DNA from: Chryseobacterium culicis | GTDB lineage: Bacteria > Bacteroidota > Bacteroidia > Flavobacteriales > Weeksellaceae | Direction of reading: 5' to 3' | Assembly (NCBI RefSeq): GCF_900108365.1 | Contig: NZ_FNWQ01000006.1 | Span: 207,798 to 271,797 of the forward strand | Length of the DNA: 64,000 bases | In this document: piece after piece, positions 17,168 to 24,635 of the stretch | Layout: every line of letters starts with the position of its first letter | Numbering within the stretch: the first letter of the stretch is position 1 | Notes under the pieces: generated by a model | Databases searched by the model: none | Seen by the model: the letters and a program-made list of their open reading frames with translations, nothing else | What the model was told of the DNA's origin: nothing | Position numbers and translations under genes: made by a program

Positions 17168-17735
17168 TATTCGTGGTATCTCCGGAAGCTTCGGTCATAT
17201 TTACCTGGGAAACCGTAGACTGATTCTTTGGGAAGTACAGCTCAATCTGCTTGATGTATTTTAACAGCTGCGATGTTTTAGGAATAAACTTCGCCACATT
17301 GTAATTCCCGTTTTTGAAATACGTTACCGTAAACTCAGGATCATTGAACATGGTTCCGTTTGAGCTTCCTACAATCAGTTTGTTTATTTTTTCAAAAGTT
17401 TTGCTTTTGGCATCTACAGAAGATTTCTTCCCCTGATCATTGATGAAGATTTTATTGCTTTTGAAAACAATGCTGTACTGATAAGGTTTGGTATATTTCC
17501 AGCTTAGCATATTGGGAGTCTGCAGAGACATTTTCCCATAAGTAACGATATTTTTATCCAGAAAATCCATTTTTTTGGTCTGGGTAAAATCACTCTGTAA
17601 CGTTTTAATCTCTTTTGTATCCGAAGAAACCTTCGACACAAATGCTTTGGCTTCAGCTCCTGACATGGCCGTGTTTTGGGCAAAAAAGAAACCGGAAACC
17701 AGTAAGAATGCTCCGAAAGCAATATTTTTAATCAT
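17109..17735 (-). CDS. LolA-family periplasmic lipid carrier
   Basis: 208 residues. The signal peptide is about 1-19 (FFFAQ), then the LolA fold with the family blocks LQSDFTQTKKMDFLDKNI at about 46-63 and GKMSLQTPNMLSWKYTKPYQY. It has the usual length for a carrier with an open beta half-barrel that holds acyl chains in the periplasm. Because it sits between the deacetylase (8-base overlap) and a lipoprotein gene inside the pigment operon, it is probably dedicated to carrying flexirubin or its precursor rather than bulk lipoproteins. Confidence 0.85.
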   Translation of the reverse strand: MIKNIAFGAFLLVSGFFFAQNTAMSGAEAKAFVSKVSSDTKEIKTLQSDFTQTKKMDFLDKNIVTYGKMSLQTPNMLSWKYTKPYQYSIVFKSNKIFINDQGKKSSVDAKSKTFEKINKLIVGSSNGTMFNDPEFTVTYFKNGNYNVAKFIPKTSQLLKYIKQIELYFPKNQSTVSQVNMTEASGDTTNIVFKNTKINASIPASEFSL

Positions 17736-18534
17736 TTTTATTTGAATTTATCATTGTATCAACAGTAAAGGTTGAATATTTTTTGTCCTTCAAAAATACT
17801 AATAAATTGGCCAGCACACGACAGGTCTTTTCGGAAGTGTCGTGAAGCAGGATAATACTGCCTTTTTTCAGGCCTCTGGTCACCCTCTTGTAGATTTTCT
17901 TTTCATTATCAATGATGGTGTCTAATGACCGCACATTCCAGCCTATGCTTATTTTATCTGTATTTTTTATCGCTTTGGCAATATTGGGATTTGTCACTCC
18001 AAATGGAGGCCTGTAGAGATGGGTCTTAATGTTCCCTGCATTTTTCATGACTTCATCACATTTTTCAATTTCCTCAATCATTTTAGCGGCAGATAAAAAA
18101 CCTGTGGAGCTCGAATGTGATAACGTGTGATTTCCAATTGTATGCCCTTCAGCAATGATTCTCTGAAAGATTTCCGGATATTTTTCGATCTGCTTTCCGA
18201 TACAGAAAAAAGTTGCCTTAATATCATGTTCTTTAAGCAAGTCTAAAAATTGAGGGGTAAATTCAGTAGGGCCGTCATCAAATGTAAGAGCCACTTCTTT
18301 TAGTCTGGTGCGTTTATGAGTAATACTGTTTACAAAATATCCCAGTTCAATATCAAATGAACCCCAGACGACCACGGCACAAAAAGTAAAAAAACAAAAA
18401 AGATATACCCAAAAGCCGCCATGGAACGCATAAATAAAAACGTTACAGAAAAGATAGAACAGGATAAATGGATAATGTTTCATTGCTGATTGCTTTATTA
18501 CAAGTTTAGAGTCGTAATATTTATTGTAGACCAT
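17728..18534 (-). CDS. Polysaccharide deacetylase (NodB domain) family protein
   Basis: About 268 residues from the ATG at 18534; an in-frame GTG at 18540 and an ATG at 18483 (just before the membrane segment) are alternatives. A hydrophobic anchor is followed by a complete NodB domain: TFDDGP (metal Asp), the HxxxH in GNHTLSHS, RPPFG, and the C-terminal LLHD. It should remove acetyl or other acyl groups from a sugar or related substrate outside the membrane. Why a deacetylase belongs to a pigment operon is unknown. It overlaps LolA by 8 bases and follows the CLF gene after a gap holding a dispersed repeat. Confidence 0.82.
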   Translation of the reverse strand: MVYNKYYDSKLVIKQSAMKHYPFILFYLFCNVFIYAFHGGFWVYLFCFFTFCAVVVWGSFDIELGYFVNSITHKRTRLKEVALTFDDGPTEFTPQFLDLLKEHDIKATFFCIGKQIEKYPEIFQRIIAEGHTIGNHTLSHSSSTGFLSAAKMIEEIEKCDEVMKNAGNIKTHLYRPPFGVTNPNIAKAIKNTDKISIGWNVRSLDTIIDNEKKIYKRVTRGLKKGSIILLHDTSEKTCRVLANLLVFLKDKKYSTFTVDTMINSNKND

Positions 18535-18569
18535 TGTCACTCCGTAAGGGTCCAGACTAATTTTTAATT

Positions 18570-18608
18570 TAGATTCTCCACTTCACTGCGTTTCGCTCTG
18601 AATGACAA
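18570..18608. repeat. Copy of a dispersed intergenic repeat
   Basis: The stretch containing ttcactgcgtttcgctctga and the following atgacaaat resembles the 'TGTCATTCTGAGCGAA...' intergenic repeat seen widely in Bacteroidota genomes (recognised from memory). It lies in the gap between the deacetylase and CLF genes. Confidence 0.45.
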
Positions 18609-18636
18609 ATAGGTTGTGTAATGTTAATTTCAACAA

Positions 18637-19698
18637 CTATGCCTTTTCTAATAATACGAGGCTGTGATCATGACCCGCCAGATGATTGTAAAGAAGCACA
18701 TTCTTCACCCTTTCTTTTTTCTGGGAATTGATCATCATGATTTCCGGGATCTGCTGCTCCTTAAGAATGTGAGAGGCCATAAATATTGAAAAACCACTAG
18801 CCGTGTTAAATTCTCCACTCAGATGTTTATAGTACAGCTGTGATGAACCTGGAAACAGATCCATTGCTTTTGTATAATAAACATCAGATGCCGCATCCCC
18901 GCTGAATCCCAAAATAACTGCATCAATATCTTGGTTCGAAAGATTATTCTGAACTAAGAACTTTTGGATAAAATCCTGCACTTCATTCAATCCAACGGTA
19001 TTGCTGATCTGGATATTTTTAAGCTTTGCGTAAGAATTTTCGGTTTTATCTTTTCCTACTACAAAAAAGCTGGCACCTTCTCCCCAGATCACGCCATTGG
19101 TATTAGAATTCAAATGATCAGCCGGAAGATCGGTTTCTTTTTTGATGGTATGGTTTAAGCGGTAAAGTTCCATGGTTCTTTCGGTCTGTTCATCAGTAGA
19201 ACCTACCAGAACATTATCTGCTTCTCCGTCACAGATCTGCAGCTGAGCGTCCAGTAATGAAAACTCAAGGGAAGAGGAAGTGTTTACATACGTGAAGTTA
19301 TAAGCATGGCACTGCAGTCCCAGCGCAATTTGCCCTGCTACCGTGTTGTGGGTAGACTGGATGAAAAAAGTAGGCGTAAGGAACTCTTCATGATTATCAA
19401 TTACGTTTTTCAGAAACTTTTCAGAATCCTGTGAGCAGCCCATTCCGGTTCCTACGATGATGGCATCCGGCTTTTCAATTCCTGCTTCCTTAAGAGCATA
19501 ATGCGATGCTGCGGAGCTCATTTTTACTGTTTTAGACATTCTTCTGATCATCGCAGGCGGAATGAACTCTTTGTAATTGGGTTCTATCGCTTTAAGGATG
19601 CTTGAAGTGTTTTCAGAAGTAAGATTCTGAAGAATATTGTTATTTAATGTGTCCTGAGCAGAGATACAGGATGCACTGTTGATGTATACTGCACTCAT
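18637..19698 (-). CDS. Ketosynthase-like chain-length factor (active site lost)
   Basis: 353 residues of thiolase fold, shorter than a working KS. The nucleophile position reads NTSSSLEF, with no cysteine. The first histidine block is FSGDAASDV instead of HGTGT, and the second is KHLSGEFNTASG, with Glu where the GH histidine should be. All three catalytic residues are thus replaced. The gene overlaps the active ketosynthase at 19695 by ATGA, the arrangement of KS/CLF heterodimers in type II polyketide and aryl-polyene systems. It most likely shapes the cavity and fixes polyene length. Confidence 0.85.
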   Translation of the reverse strand: MSAVYINSASCISAQDTLNNNILQNLTSENTSSILKAIEPNYKEFIPPAMIRRMSKTVKMSSAASHYALKEAGIEKPDAIIVGTGMGCSQDSEKFLKNVIDNHEEFLTPTFFIQSTHNTVAGQIALGLQCHAYNFTYVNTSSSLEFSLLDAQLQICDGEADNVLVGSTDEQTERTMELYRLNHTIKKETDLPADHLNSNTNGVIWGEGASFFVVGKDKTENSYAKLKNIQISNTVGLNEVQDFIQKFLVQNNLSNQDIDAVILGFSGDAASDVYYTKAMDLFPGSSQLYYKHLSGEFNTASGFSIFMASHILKEQQIPEIMMINSQKKERVKNVLLYNHLAGHDHSLVLLEKA

Positions 19699-20894
19699 GA
19701 TTTTGAGAAAATTAAGGTTGAACAGTTTCCTCCAAAACCAAATGAATTCGAAAGAACATGATTCATGTTTTTTTCTTTCAGTTCTGTAACAGGCGTAAGA
19801 TCAAACTCTTCCATTTTTGTTTTGAAATTCAGGTTCGGGAAGATAAGACTGTTTTGAATGGATAAAATAGAAAATACCGCTTCAATTCCGGCTGCAGCAG
19901 CCAGAGTATGCCCTGTAAATGCTTTCGTAGAACTGAATTCCGGGACCTGGTTTTCTCCGAAAATTCTTATCATAGCAATTCCTTCCGATAAATCATTGTT
20001 GGGAGTTGCTGTTCCGTGAACGTTGATATAATCTATATTTTCTTTTGTCAATCCGGAAATTTTCAGAGCTTGCTGCATTGCTAAAAATGCGCCCTGACCG
20101 TTTTCTGAAGAAGCAGTCTGGTGGTGGGCATCATTGGCATTTCCGTATCCGGAAAGATAAGCCAGAACTTTTTTATTTTCTTTTTTGACTATTTCTTCAG
20201 ATTCAAGAACCAGAAAAGCGGCGGCTTCTCCAAGATTCAATCCTTTTCTGTTGTTGTCAAAAGGGGTATTGTAGGAATCGGTAAGAATCATCAGGGTGTT
20301 GAATCCATTTAATGTAAATTTCGAAAGAGAATCTGCTCCTCCGACAATCACACGGTCCAACACTCCGTTTTTAATCAGTTTAGCCCCCATCATAATGGCA
20401 TTTGCGGCTGATGAACAGGCTGTGCTGATGGTAGAAACCATACCTTTTAATCCCAGATAGCCGGCAATAGCCAAAGAAGAATTTCCGGCATCATGTGCAT
20501 CAATATATTTTTGCTTGTCAGGAAAGTCTTCATACGTGTAGAAATACTTTTCAGTAACATCCATGCCTCCTACACTGGTAGAAGAGATAAGCCCTGTTCT
20601 GCAGCTGTTAATATCTGATATTCCGGCACTTTCTACAGCTTCTTTTGCTGCAGTCATTCCCAACAGAGACGTTCTTGTGATATTGTTGTCTTCATCAAGA
20701 TGAAGTAGCTTTACAAGCGCTTCATTGGATAATTTTATTTCGCCTGTTTTAATCTGGCCGGCATGGCGGGTTTCAAACATTTCAATATCTGAAATCCCGT
20801 GTTTTCCGGATTGTAATGAAATAAAATTTTCCTCCACATTGTTTCCGATGGAGGAAATGATGCCCATTCCTGTTATGGCAATTTTTTGACTCAT
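19695..20894 (-). CDS. 3-oxoacyl-ACP synthase (ketosynthase of a KS/CLF pair)
   Basis: 399 residues from the ATG at 20894; an in-frame TTG at 20903 would add three. The catalytic triad is complete: Cys160 in STACSSAANA, His293 in NVHGTATPNND, and His329 in AFTGHTLAAAAG. It is the probable active partner of the CLF-like protein encoded directly downstream with an ATGA overlap, together iterating malonyl extension to make the polyene. Upstream lies the second ACP gene. Its length and motifs are normal for FabF-type enzymes. Confidence 0.88.
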   Translation of the reverse strand: MSQKIAITGMGIISSIGNNVEENFISLQSGKHGISDIEMFETRHAGQIKTGEIKLSNEALVKLLHLDEDNNITRTSLLGMTAAKEAVESAGISDINSCRTGLISSTSVGGMDVTEKYFYTYEDFPDKQKYIDAHDAGNSSLAIAGYLGLKGMVSTISTACSSAANAIMMGAKLIKNGVLDRVIVGGADSLSKFTLNGFNTLMILTDSYNTPFDNNRKGLNLGEAAAFLVLESEEIVKKENKKVLAYLSGYGNANDAHHQTASSENGQGAFLAMQQALKISGLTKENIDYINVHGTATPNNDLSEGIAMIRIFGENQVPEFSSTKAFTGHTLAAAAGIEAVFSILSIQNSLIFPNLNFKTKMEEFDLTPVTELKEKNMNHVLSNSFGFGGNCSTLIFSKS

Positions 20895-20977
20895 GGTATT
20901 CAATAATCTGACAATGTATCCTTCTTACAATTTACCAATAATTGCTGCACTGCTACCTTGTCAGATTGTGATGTTAT

Positions 20978-21235
20978 TTATTTTGTTCTGTTGTTCTCAA
21001 TGAATTGAGCCATCGTATCGATAGATTGGAAAATCTCTTTTCCTTTTTTAGGGTCAGCTAATTTGATTCCGTAATCTTTATCAAGAAGAACGATCAATTC
21101 CAAAGCATCAATAGAATCTAATCCTAAACCTCCGCCAAATAACGGATCAGTATCTTTGATCTCCTCTACAGATACATCTTCAAGGTTAAGGACTTCAATA
21201 ATTTTGTGCTTCAATTCTGTTTTTAAGTTTTCCAT
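20978..21235 (-). CDS. Acyl carrier protein (second)
   Basis: 85 residues from the ATG at 21235 (MENLKTE); an in-frame upstream start would add ten atypical residues. The phosphopantetheine serine is Ser41 in LGLDSIDALE. The sequence differs from the ACP at 5316, notably in its GGGLGLDS loop and KKGKE segment, so the two carriers may serve different synthases. It is preceded by a 100-base gap holding degenerate CAATGTACCA repeats and possibly its own promoter (21347-21354). Confidence 0.9.
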   Translation of the reverse strand: MENLKTELKHKIIEVLNLEDVSVEEIKDTDPLFGGGLGLDSIDALELIVLLDKDYGIKLADPKKGKEIFQSIDTMAQFIENNRTK

Positions 21236-21250
21236 AAATAGTATTTTAAT

Positions 21251-21335
21251 GTAACAATATATCAATGTACCAGTTGACCAATGGTTGTTATTGCCTTTAG
21301 CATTGGTACATTATCAGATTGGTACATTGTTAAAT
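21251..21335. repeat. Degenerate short repeats before the ACP gene
   Basis: On the minus strand the motif AATGTACCA occurs three times (twice at 16-base spacing with aatctgat between), plus related acaatgt and ttgaccaatgg pieces. Similar ctgacaatgta segments occur at 20910-20925. They form most of the leader of the ACP message and resemble a common flavobacterial intergenic filler repeat. Confidence 0.5.
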
Positions 21336-21874
21336 TATAATGTGAGCAAATATACAAAAGCTTTGTAATTTTCCTGATACAATTCTACCCAGCCGCACAA
21401 TACTTTGTCAGCCTTGCCGGACAGCAGGATCTGTTCGGAATAATCATGTAAAAATTTTTCATCAAACTCATCCAGTACAAAAAAAGCATTTTCTGTCTGC
21501 ATTTTGTGCTTAATGCTGATTTCTCCAACGCAGATATTGGGTAAAGTATAGACAAAAACTGCCGGACTCGGATAGAAGTTATCCGGATCGTTAATGCTTT
21601 CCTGGTATTTGAAGTCTGTATCCAGGCTGGATGATCTGTTGGCAAAAACGATGGCTGTTCTGCTGTGATCTTCGTCCTTCAAAATGGTTTCTGCGGAAAG
21701 AAAAGCCAGTTTACTCAGGTGATCCATTTTATGAAATTTAGGATAGCTGAGATCCAAACTTTTATAAGCTTCTTTAGCAAATTCCTGAAAGGTTTCGCTT
21801 TGGCTTTCAAAAATAACATGTCCGTCAACGGTTATTTTTGAATGCTCTATGGTACAGGTGTTTGTTTTCTTCAT
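21335..21874 (-). CDS. Truncated ketosynthase-like protein (N-terminal half only)
   Basis: 179 residues that align by eye with the N-terminal half of a ketosynthase: KFHKMDHLSKLAFLSAE matches the 'KMD...AAxxAL' helix, TAIVFANRSSSLDTD the next strand, and SPAVFVYTLPNICVGEIS the dimer-loop region. The cysteine-bearing block and the whole second half are missing. The reading frame is clean with a good promoter, so this looks like a retained short form, not a wreck. As first gene of the operon it may be a scaffold or regulator of KS or ACP. Confidence 0.65.
   Translation of the reverse strand: MKKTNTCTIEHSKITVDGHVIFESQSETFQEFAKEAYKSLDLSYPKFHKMDHLSKLAFLSAETILKDEDHSRTAIVFANRSSSLDTDFKYQESINDPDNFYPSPAVFVYTLPNICVGEISIKHKMQTENAFFVLDEFDEKFLHDYSEQILLSGKADKVLCGWVELYQENYKAFVYLLTL
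21347..21354 (-). promoter_or_regulatory. Possible internal promoter for the second ACP gene
   Basis: The minus strand reads TATATTTG (21354 to 21347), an exact TAnnTTTG, at the 3' end of the truncated ketosynthase gene and about 110 bases before the ACP start. No clear -33 element is seen. Confidence 0.4.
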
Positions 21875-21916
21875 TAATAATAGATCGGCTGTTTAAGAAG
21901 ATTTTCTATTTTCAAG

Positions 21917-21945
21917 CAAATGTAAAAAAAAGAAAAAGAATTCAA
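21917..21945 (-). promoter_or_regulatory. Promoter of the 21874-14398 pigment operon
   Basis: The minus strand has TACATTTG (21924 to 21917) with TTG at 21945-21943, spacer 18, about 43 bases before the ATG at 21874. It matches the Bacteroidota consensus in both elements. Confidence 0.6.
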
Positions 21946-22009
21946 TCATGGACAATGTTCTAAAATTGGAGATCATTTAGAAATAATACATTGATTTAAA
22001 AATATTTTT

Positions 22010-22017
22010 TATATTTA
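22010..22017 (+). promoter_or_regulatory. Possible -7 element for the JAMM-like lipoprotein gene
   Basis: TATATTTA matches seven of eight consensus positions, 22 bases before the ATG at 22039. A TTG at 21991-21993 is 16 bases upstream, closer than usual. Confidence 0.35.
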
Positions 22018-22038
22018 GCGCCATAAAAACAAATTTCT

Positions 22039-23394
22039 ATGATGAGAAAAACTATTTCACGGCTTATACCGTTGATTGTTTTATCTTTATCCTTGCAATC
22101 ATGCAGGACTAACGATGAAGCAATATCTTCGAAAGACGAAGCTTATTATTCCAACAAATTCCAGGTCTTTAGTCAGCCTGTTGATGGGAAAATAGATTAT
22201 CCCAATGGCTTTGCTTTTCTTTTAAAAGAATATGACCGGATTCACAGTTCCAATTTCACAGGCCTCAGAATTTCTAAAAATAACTTTTCGCTTCAAAAAG
22301 GTGATATTGCTGAGAAACATGTTGATTTCCGGATATCTTCTCAACCTATCAAATTATACAATGGAGAAACCTGGGTGTTTTTTCCGGTGGTAGAAAGCGG
22401 AGCGGTAACGGGTATCATAGTAGGTGTTCTTCGCAATGAAGAAACTTTTGTAGAATTCGGAACCCTTAACCCCAACGAAGAATATAATCAAATGGTTTTG
22501 GAGAAGTTTCGTTCTGCTTATCTTAGCAAAAAGACTTTGTCCTCCCGCAAAGGAGGAGATGATGAAACCGCACCTTGTATAGGAAGTGAAGGAGACCCTT
22601 GTGGTATTGAGGAAATTAGTATACCACCACCAAGCGGTCCCTATTTACCCACTATTGATGTAGGTGTATATCCCGGACAGGGAGGTGGAAGTGGTGGAGG
22701 TACACCTCCCCCAAGCGGAGACTGCAGCATCTATAATAACTGTGGAACACCTGAGCCTAAAGATCCTTGCGAGAAAACCAAAGCCATGCTGGAAAGCCAG
22801 AAGAATAAAGCAATAACTGATGATTTGAAAAATCATATAGCTAATGGCACGGGAGAAAAAGGATGGCGGGACAATAAAACAGGAGATCCTACACCCACTA
22901 CCCAGAATGGTGATCACAGTGTTAACTTTGGAGATCCCTCTACCATGAATGGAGCTTACCACAACCATACAGGAACAAAAGTAGATATATTTTCTGCAAC
23001 AGATATTGCTACTTTAGTAGAAATTGCCAGATATCAGAATGTGGGAAGTGCAGGGAATGGATATGTTGGAATTATGGCCCCAGGTGGCATACATTATGTA
23101 ATATATTTCAATGGAGGTTATGTTGACTATCCATTAAGTGCCTATAATGAGTTAGATCTCTTAGCATGGGATACTCAACAATTGATATTAATGTATGGAT
23201 TAATGAAAAATAATTCTTTTGTTAGTGGACAAGGTACATTGAATTTTAAGGGATTAGAACAAATATTCTTTGCTACCTTAGAAAAAATGGGATTACAAAA
23301 TAAAGTTACTTTACAAAAAATAGAAGATACTAATCCTTCTACAGTAATTCAAAATACTGATGGAACGACAACAGATATTCCTTGTAATAATTAA
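22039..23394 (+). CDS. Lipoprotein with a JAMM/MPN-like metal-site motif
   Basis: 451 residues. The lipoprotein signal ends at LSLSLQSC. A globular N-terminal part (to about 170) is followed by a Gly/Pro-rich linker with several cysteines (about 180-250), then a C-terminal domain. There, HNH at 308-310 followed by Ser319 and Asp322 (FSATD) resembles the HxH...SxxD metal site of JAMM/MPN peptidases, with one extra residue in the spacer. The upstream glutamate of that site was not identified. It would be a surface or periplasmic hydrolase if active. It is transcribed against the flanking pigment operons together with two small genes and looks like an inserted cassette. The family is otherwise unknown to me. 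Confidence 0.6.
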   Translation: MMRKTISRLIPLIVLSLSLQSCRTNDEAISSKDEAYYSNKFQVFSQPVDGKIDYPNGFAFLLKEYDRIHSSNFTGLRISKNNFSLQKGDIAEKHVDFRISSQPIKLYNGETWVFFPVVESGAVTGIIVGVLRNEETFVEFGTLNPNEEYNQMVLEKFRSAYLSKKTLSSRKGGDDETAPCIGSEGDPCGIEEISIPPPSGPYLPTIDVGVYPGQGGGSGGGTPPPSGDCSIYNNCGTPEPKDPCEKTKAMLESQKNKAITDDLKNHIANGTGEKGWRDNKTGDPTPTTQNGDHSVNFGDPSTMNGAYHNHTGTKVDIFSATDIATLVEIARYQNVGSAGNGYVGIMAPGGIHYVIYFNGGYVDYPLSAYNELDLLAWDTQQLILMYGLMKNNSFVSGQGTLNFKGLEQIFFATLEKMGLQNKVTLQKIEDTNPSTVIQNTDGTTTDIPCNN

Positions 23395-23408
23395 TAATTT
23401 AATAATTT

Positions 23409-23990
23409 ATGAAAAAAATATTATATATAATAATTTTATTGTTTCTTACAATAGATTTTTTTAAAGCTCAAAATATTTTACCATTAAACAATTCAGATTA
23501 TGCTGCTGTTGAAAATTCGTATTTTAAAGATATAAATAATGAATTGGATCCCTATATTGGAACATGGAAAGCATCTTTTCAAAATAAAATAGTGACTTTA
23601 TTTATAAATAAAGAGTTTAAAAGAGCTTATGAAGCTTGGGGTAAGAATTTTTATAAGGACCAGCTTATTATGAAATATGAAATTAGAGATAATATGGGAT
23701 TCATTATCGAAAGTAATTTAAATATTAATTACTCTGAAGATAATTTAAAATATTTTATACAAAGCTTAGGTACTAATATAAAAGGGAATAATGAAATTGA
23801 TTTTCTTTTTTCTGGCGGAAATTGTGGTATTGGTTTAGGTTTTATATATGTGAAAAAAATAGCTGCTAATCGAATTAATTGGAGCTATTATCCAGGAACA
23901 AAAACTAGGAATGATATTAATTGTCCACCAAATCTAGATTATACAATTTATCTGCCAGAGACAGAGAACTTAATATTTATCAAGCAATAA
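23409..23990 (+). CDS. Small secreted protein, first of a tandem pair
   Basis: 193 residues with a signal peptide (about 1-20, FFKAQ). The body contains ENSYFKDINNELDPYIGTW near residues 36-54 and a C-terminal block NCPPNLDYTIYLPETE shared with the next gene. I believe it belongs to a Chryseobacterium family annotated DUF6705, but cannot verify this. It is AT-rich compared with the pigment genes. It starts 14 bases after the JAMM-like lipoprotein gene, and its TAA overlaps the ATG of the next copy (TAATG). Function unknown. Confidence 0.7.
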   Translation: MKKILYIIILLFLTIDFFKAQNILPLNNSDYAAVENSYFKDINNELDPYIGTWKASFQNKIVTLFINKEFKRAYEAWGKNFYKDQLIMKYEIRDNMGFIIESNLNINYSEDNLKYFIQSLGTNIKGNNEIDFLFSGGNCGIGLGFIYVKKIAANRINWSYYPGTKTRNDINCPPNLDYTIYLPETENLIFIKQ

Positions 23991-24559
23991 TGAGAAATTT
24001 ATTGTTGATATTAGGCATTTTGACATTGTTATCATGTAAAGCACAAGAGCAGGTGCTTCCATTAAATACTTCAGTATTTGGAGCTGCTGAAAATTCATAT
24101 TTCAAAGATTTAAATGATGAATTAAATCCCTATGTAGGTACATGGAAAGCCTCTTTTCAGGATAAAACTATTACTCTACAGATTTCAAAACAAATAAAAG
24201 TAGCAACTAAAAATTTCAATAAGAATTATTACACAGATCAGTTATTTGCTAGATATGAGGTTAAAAAGAATGGTGTTGTATTAGAAAGTACATTGAATAA
24301 AGATTTTACAAATGATATAGGACTTTCTATGAGAAGCGTCTATACTCAGAATAATGGAAATAGTGTTACTTTACTTTTTTCCGGAGGAAATTGTAGTGTT
24401 GGAATCGGAACTATTGTTTTGAAAATGAAAGGTACTGCTCAGTTTTTTTGGGGGTATTATCCTGGAACAACAACCCGAAATGATATCAGCTGTCCACCTA
24501 ATCTTGATTACACAATATATTTGCCAGAGACAGAGAATTTGATATTTACAAAGCAATAA
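23990..24559 (+). CDS. Small lipoprotein, second of the tandem pair
   Basis: 189 residues from the ATG overlapping the previous stop. A lipoprotein signal (LTLLSC, Cys16) replaces the plain signal peptide of its neighbour. The body is a clear paralogue: ENSYFKDLNDELNPYVGTW, and the last 32 residues differ at only three positions, although the DNA has diverged at many third positions. This is an old tandem duplication kept under selection for the C-terminus. One member is lipid-anchored and the other is not. Function unknown. Confidence 0.7.
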   Translation: MRNLLLILGILTLLSCKAQEQVLPLNTSVFGAAENSYFKDLNDELNPYVGTWKASFQDKTITLQISKQIKVATKNFNKNYYTDQLFARYEVKKNGVVLESTLNKDFTNDIGLSMRSVYTQNNGNSVTLLFSGGNCSVGIGTIVLKMKGTAQFFWGYYPGTTTRNDISCPPNLDYTIYLPETENLIFTKQ

Positions 24560-24591
24560 TGAAAAAATATATTGGTAATAATTTGCATTAA
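24559..24591 (+). pseudogene. Possible vestige of a third tandem copy
   Basis: The second copy ends in the same TAATG junction as the first. The ATG opens a 10-codon frame (MKKYIGNNLH, then stop) that runs to just before the terminator palindrome. This is what would remain if a third copy had been deleted. Chance is a real alternative. Confidence 0.3.
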
Positions 24592-24593
24592 AT

Positions 24594-24635
24594 AAAACAA
24601 TGAAGGATGTCTTTAAAGACATCCTTCATTGTTTT
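24594..24635. terminator. 42-base perfect palindrome, bidirectional terminator
   Basis: Arms 24594-24614 and 24615-24635 are perfect reverse complements (core gaaggatgtc/gacatccttc) ending in A- and T-tracts on both strands. It separates the convergent lipoprotein pair from the ketosynthase gene whose stop it includes. Confidence 0.85.

Noticed and set aside
21335..21874. Frameshifted ketosynthase pseudogene
   Set aside because: No second half follows in any frame, the frame is clean and a consensus promoter is present, so a retained short protein is more likely.
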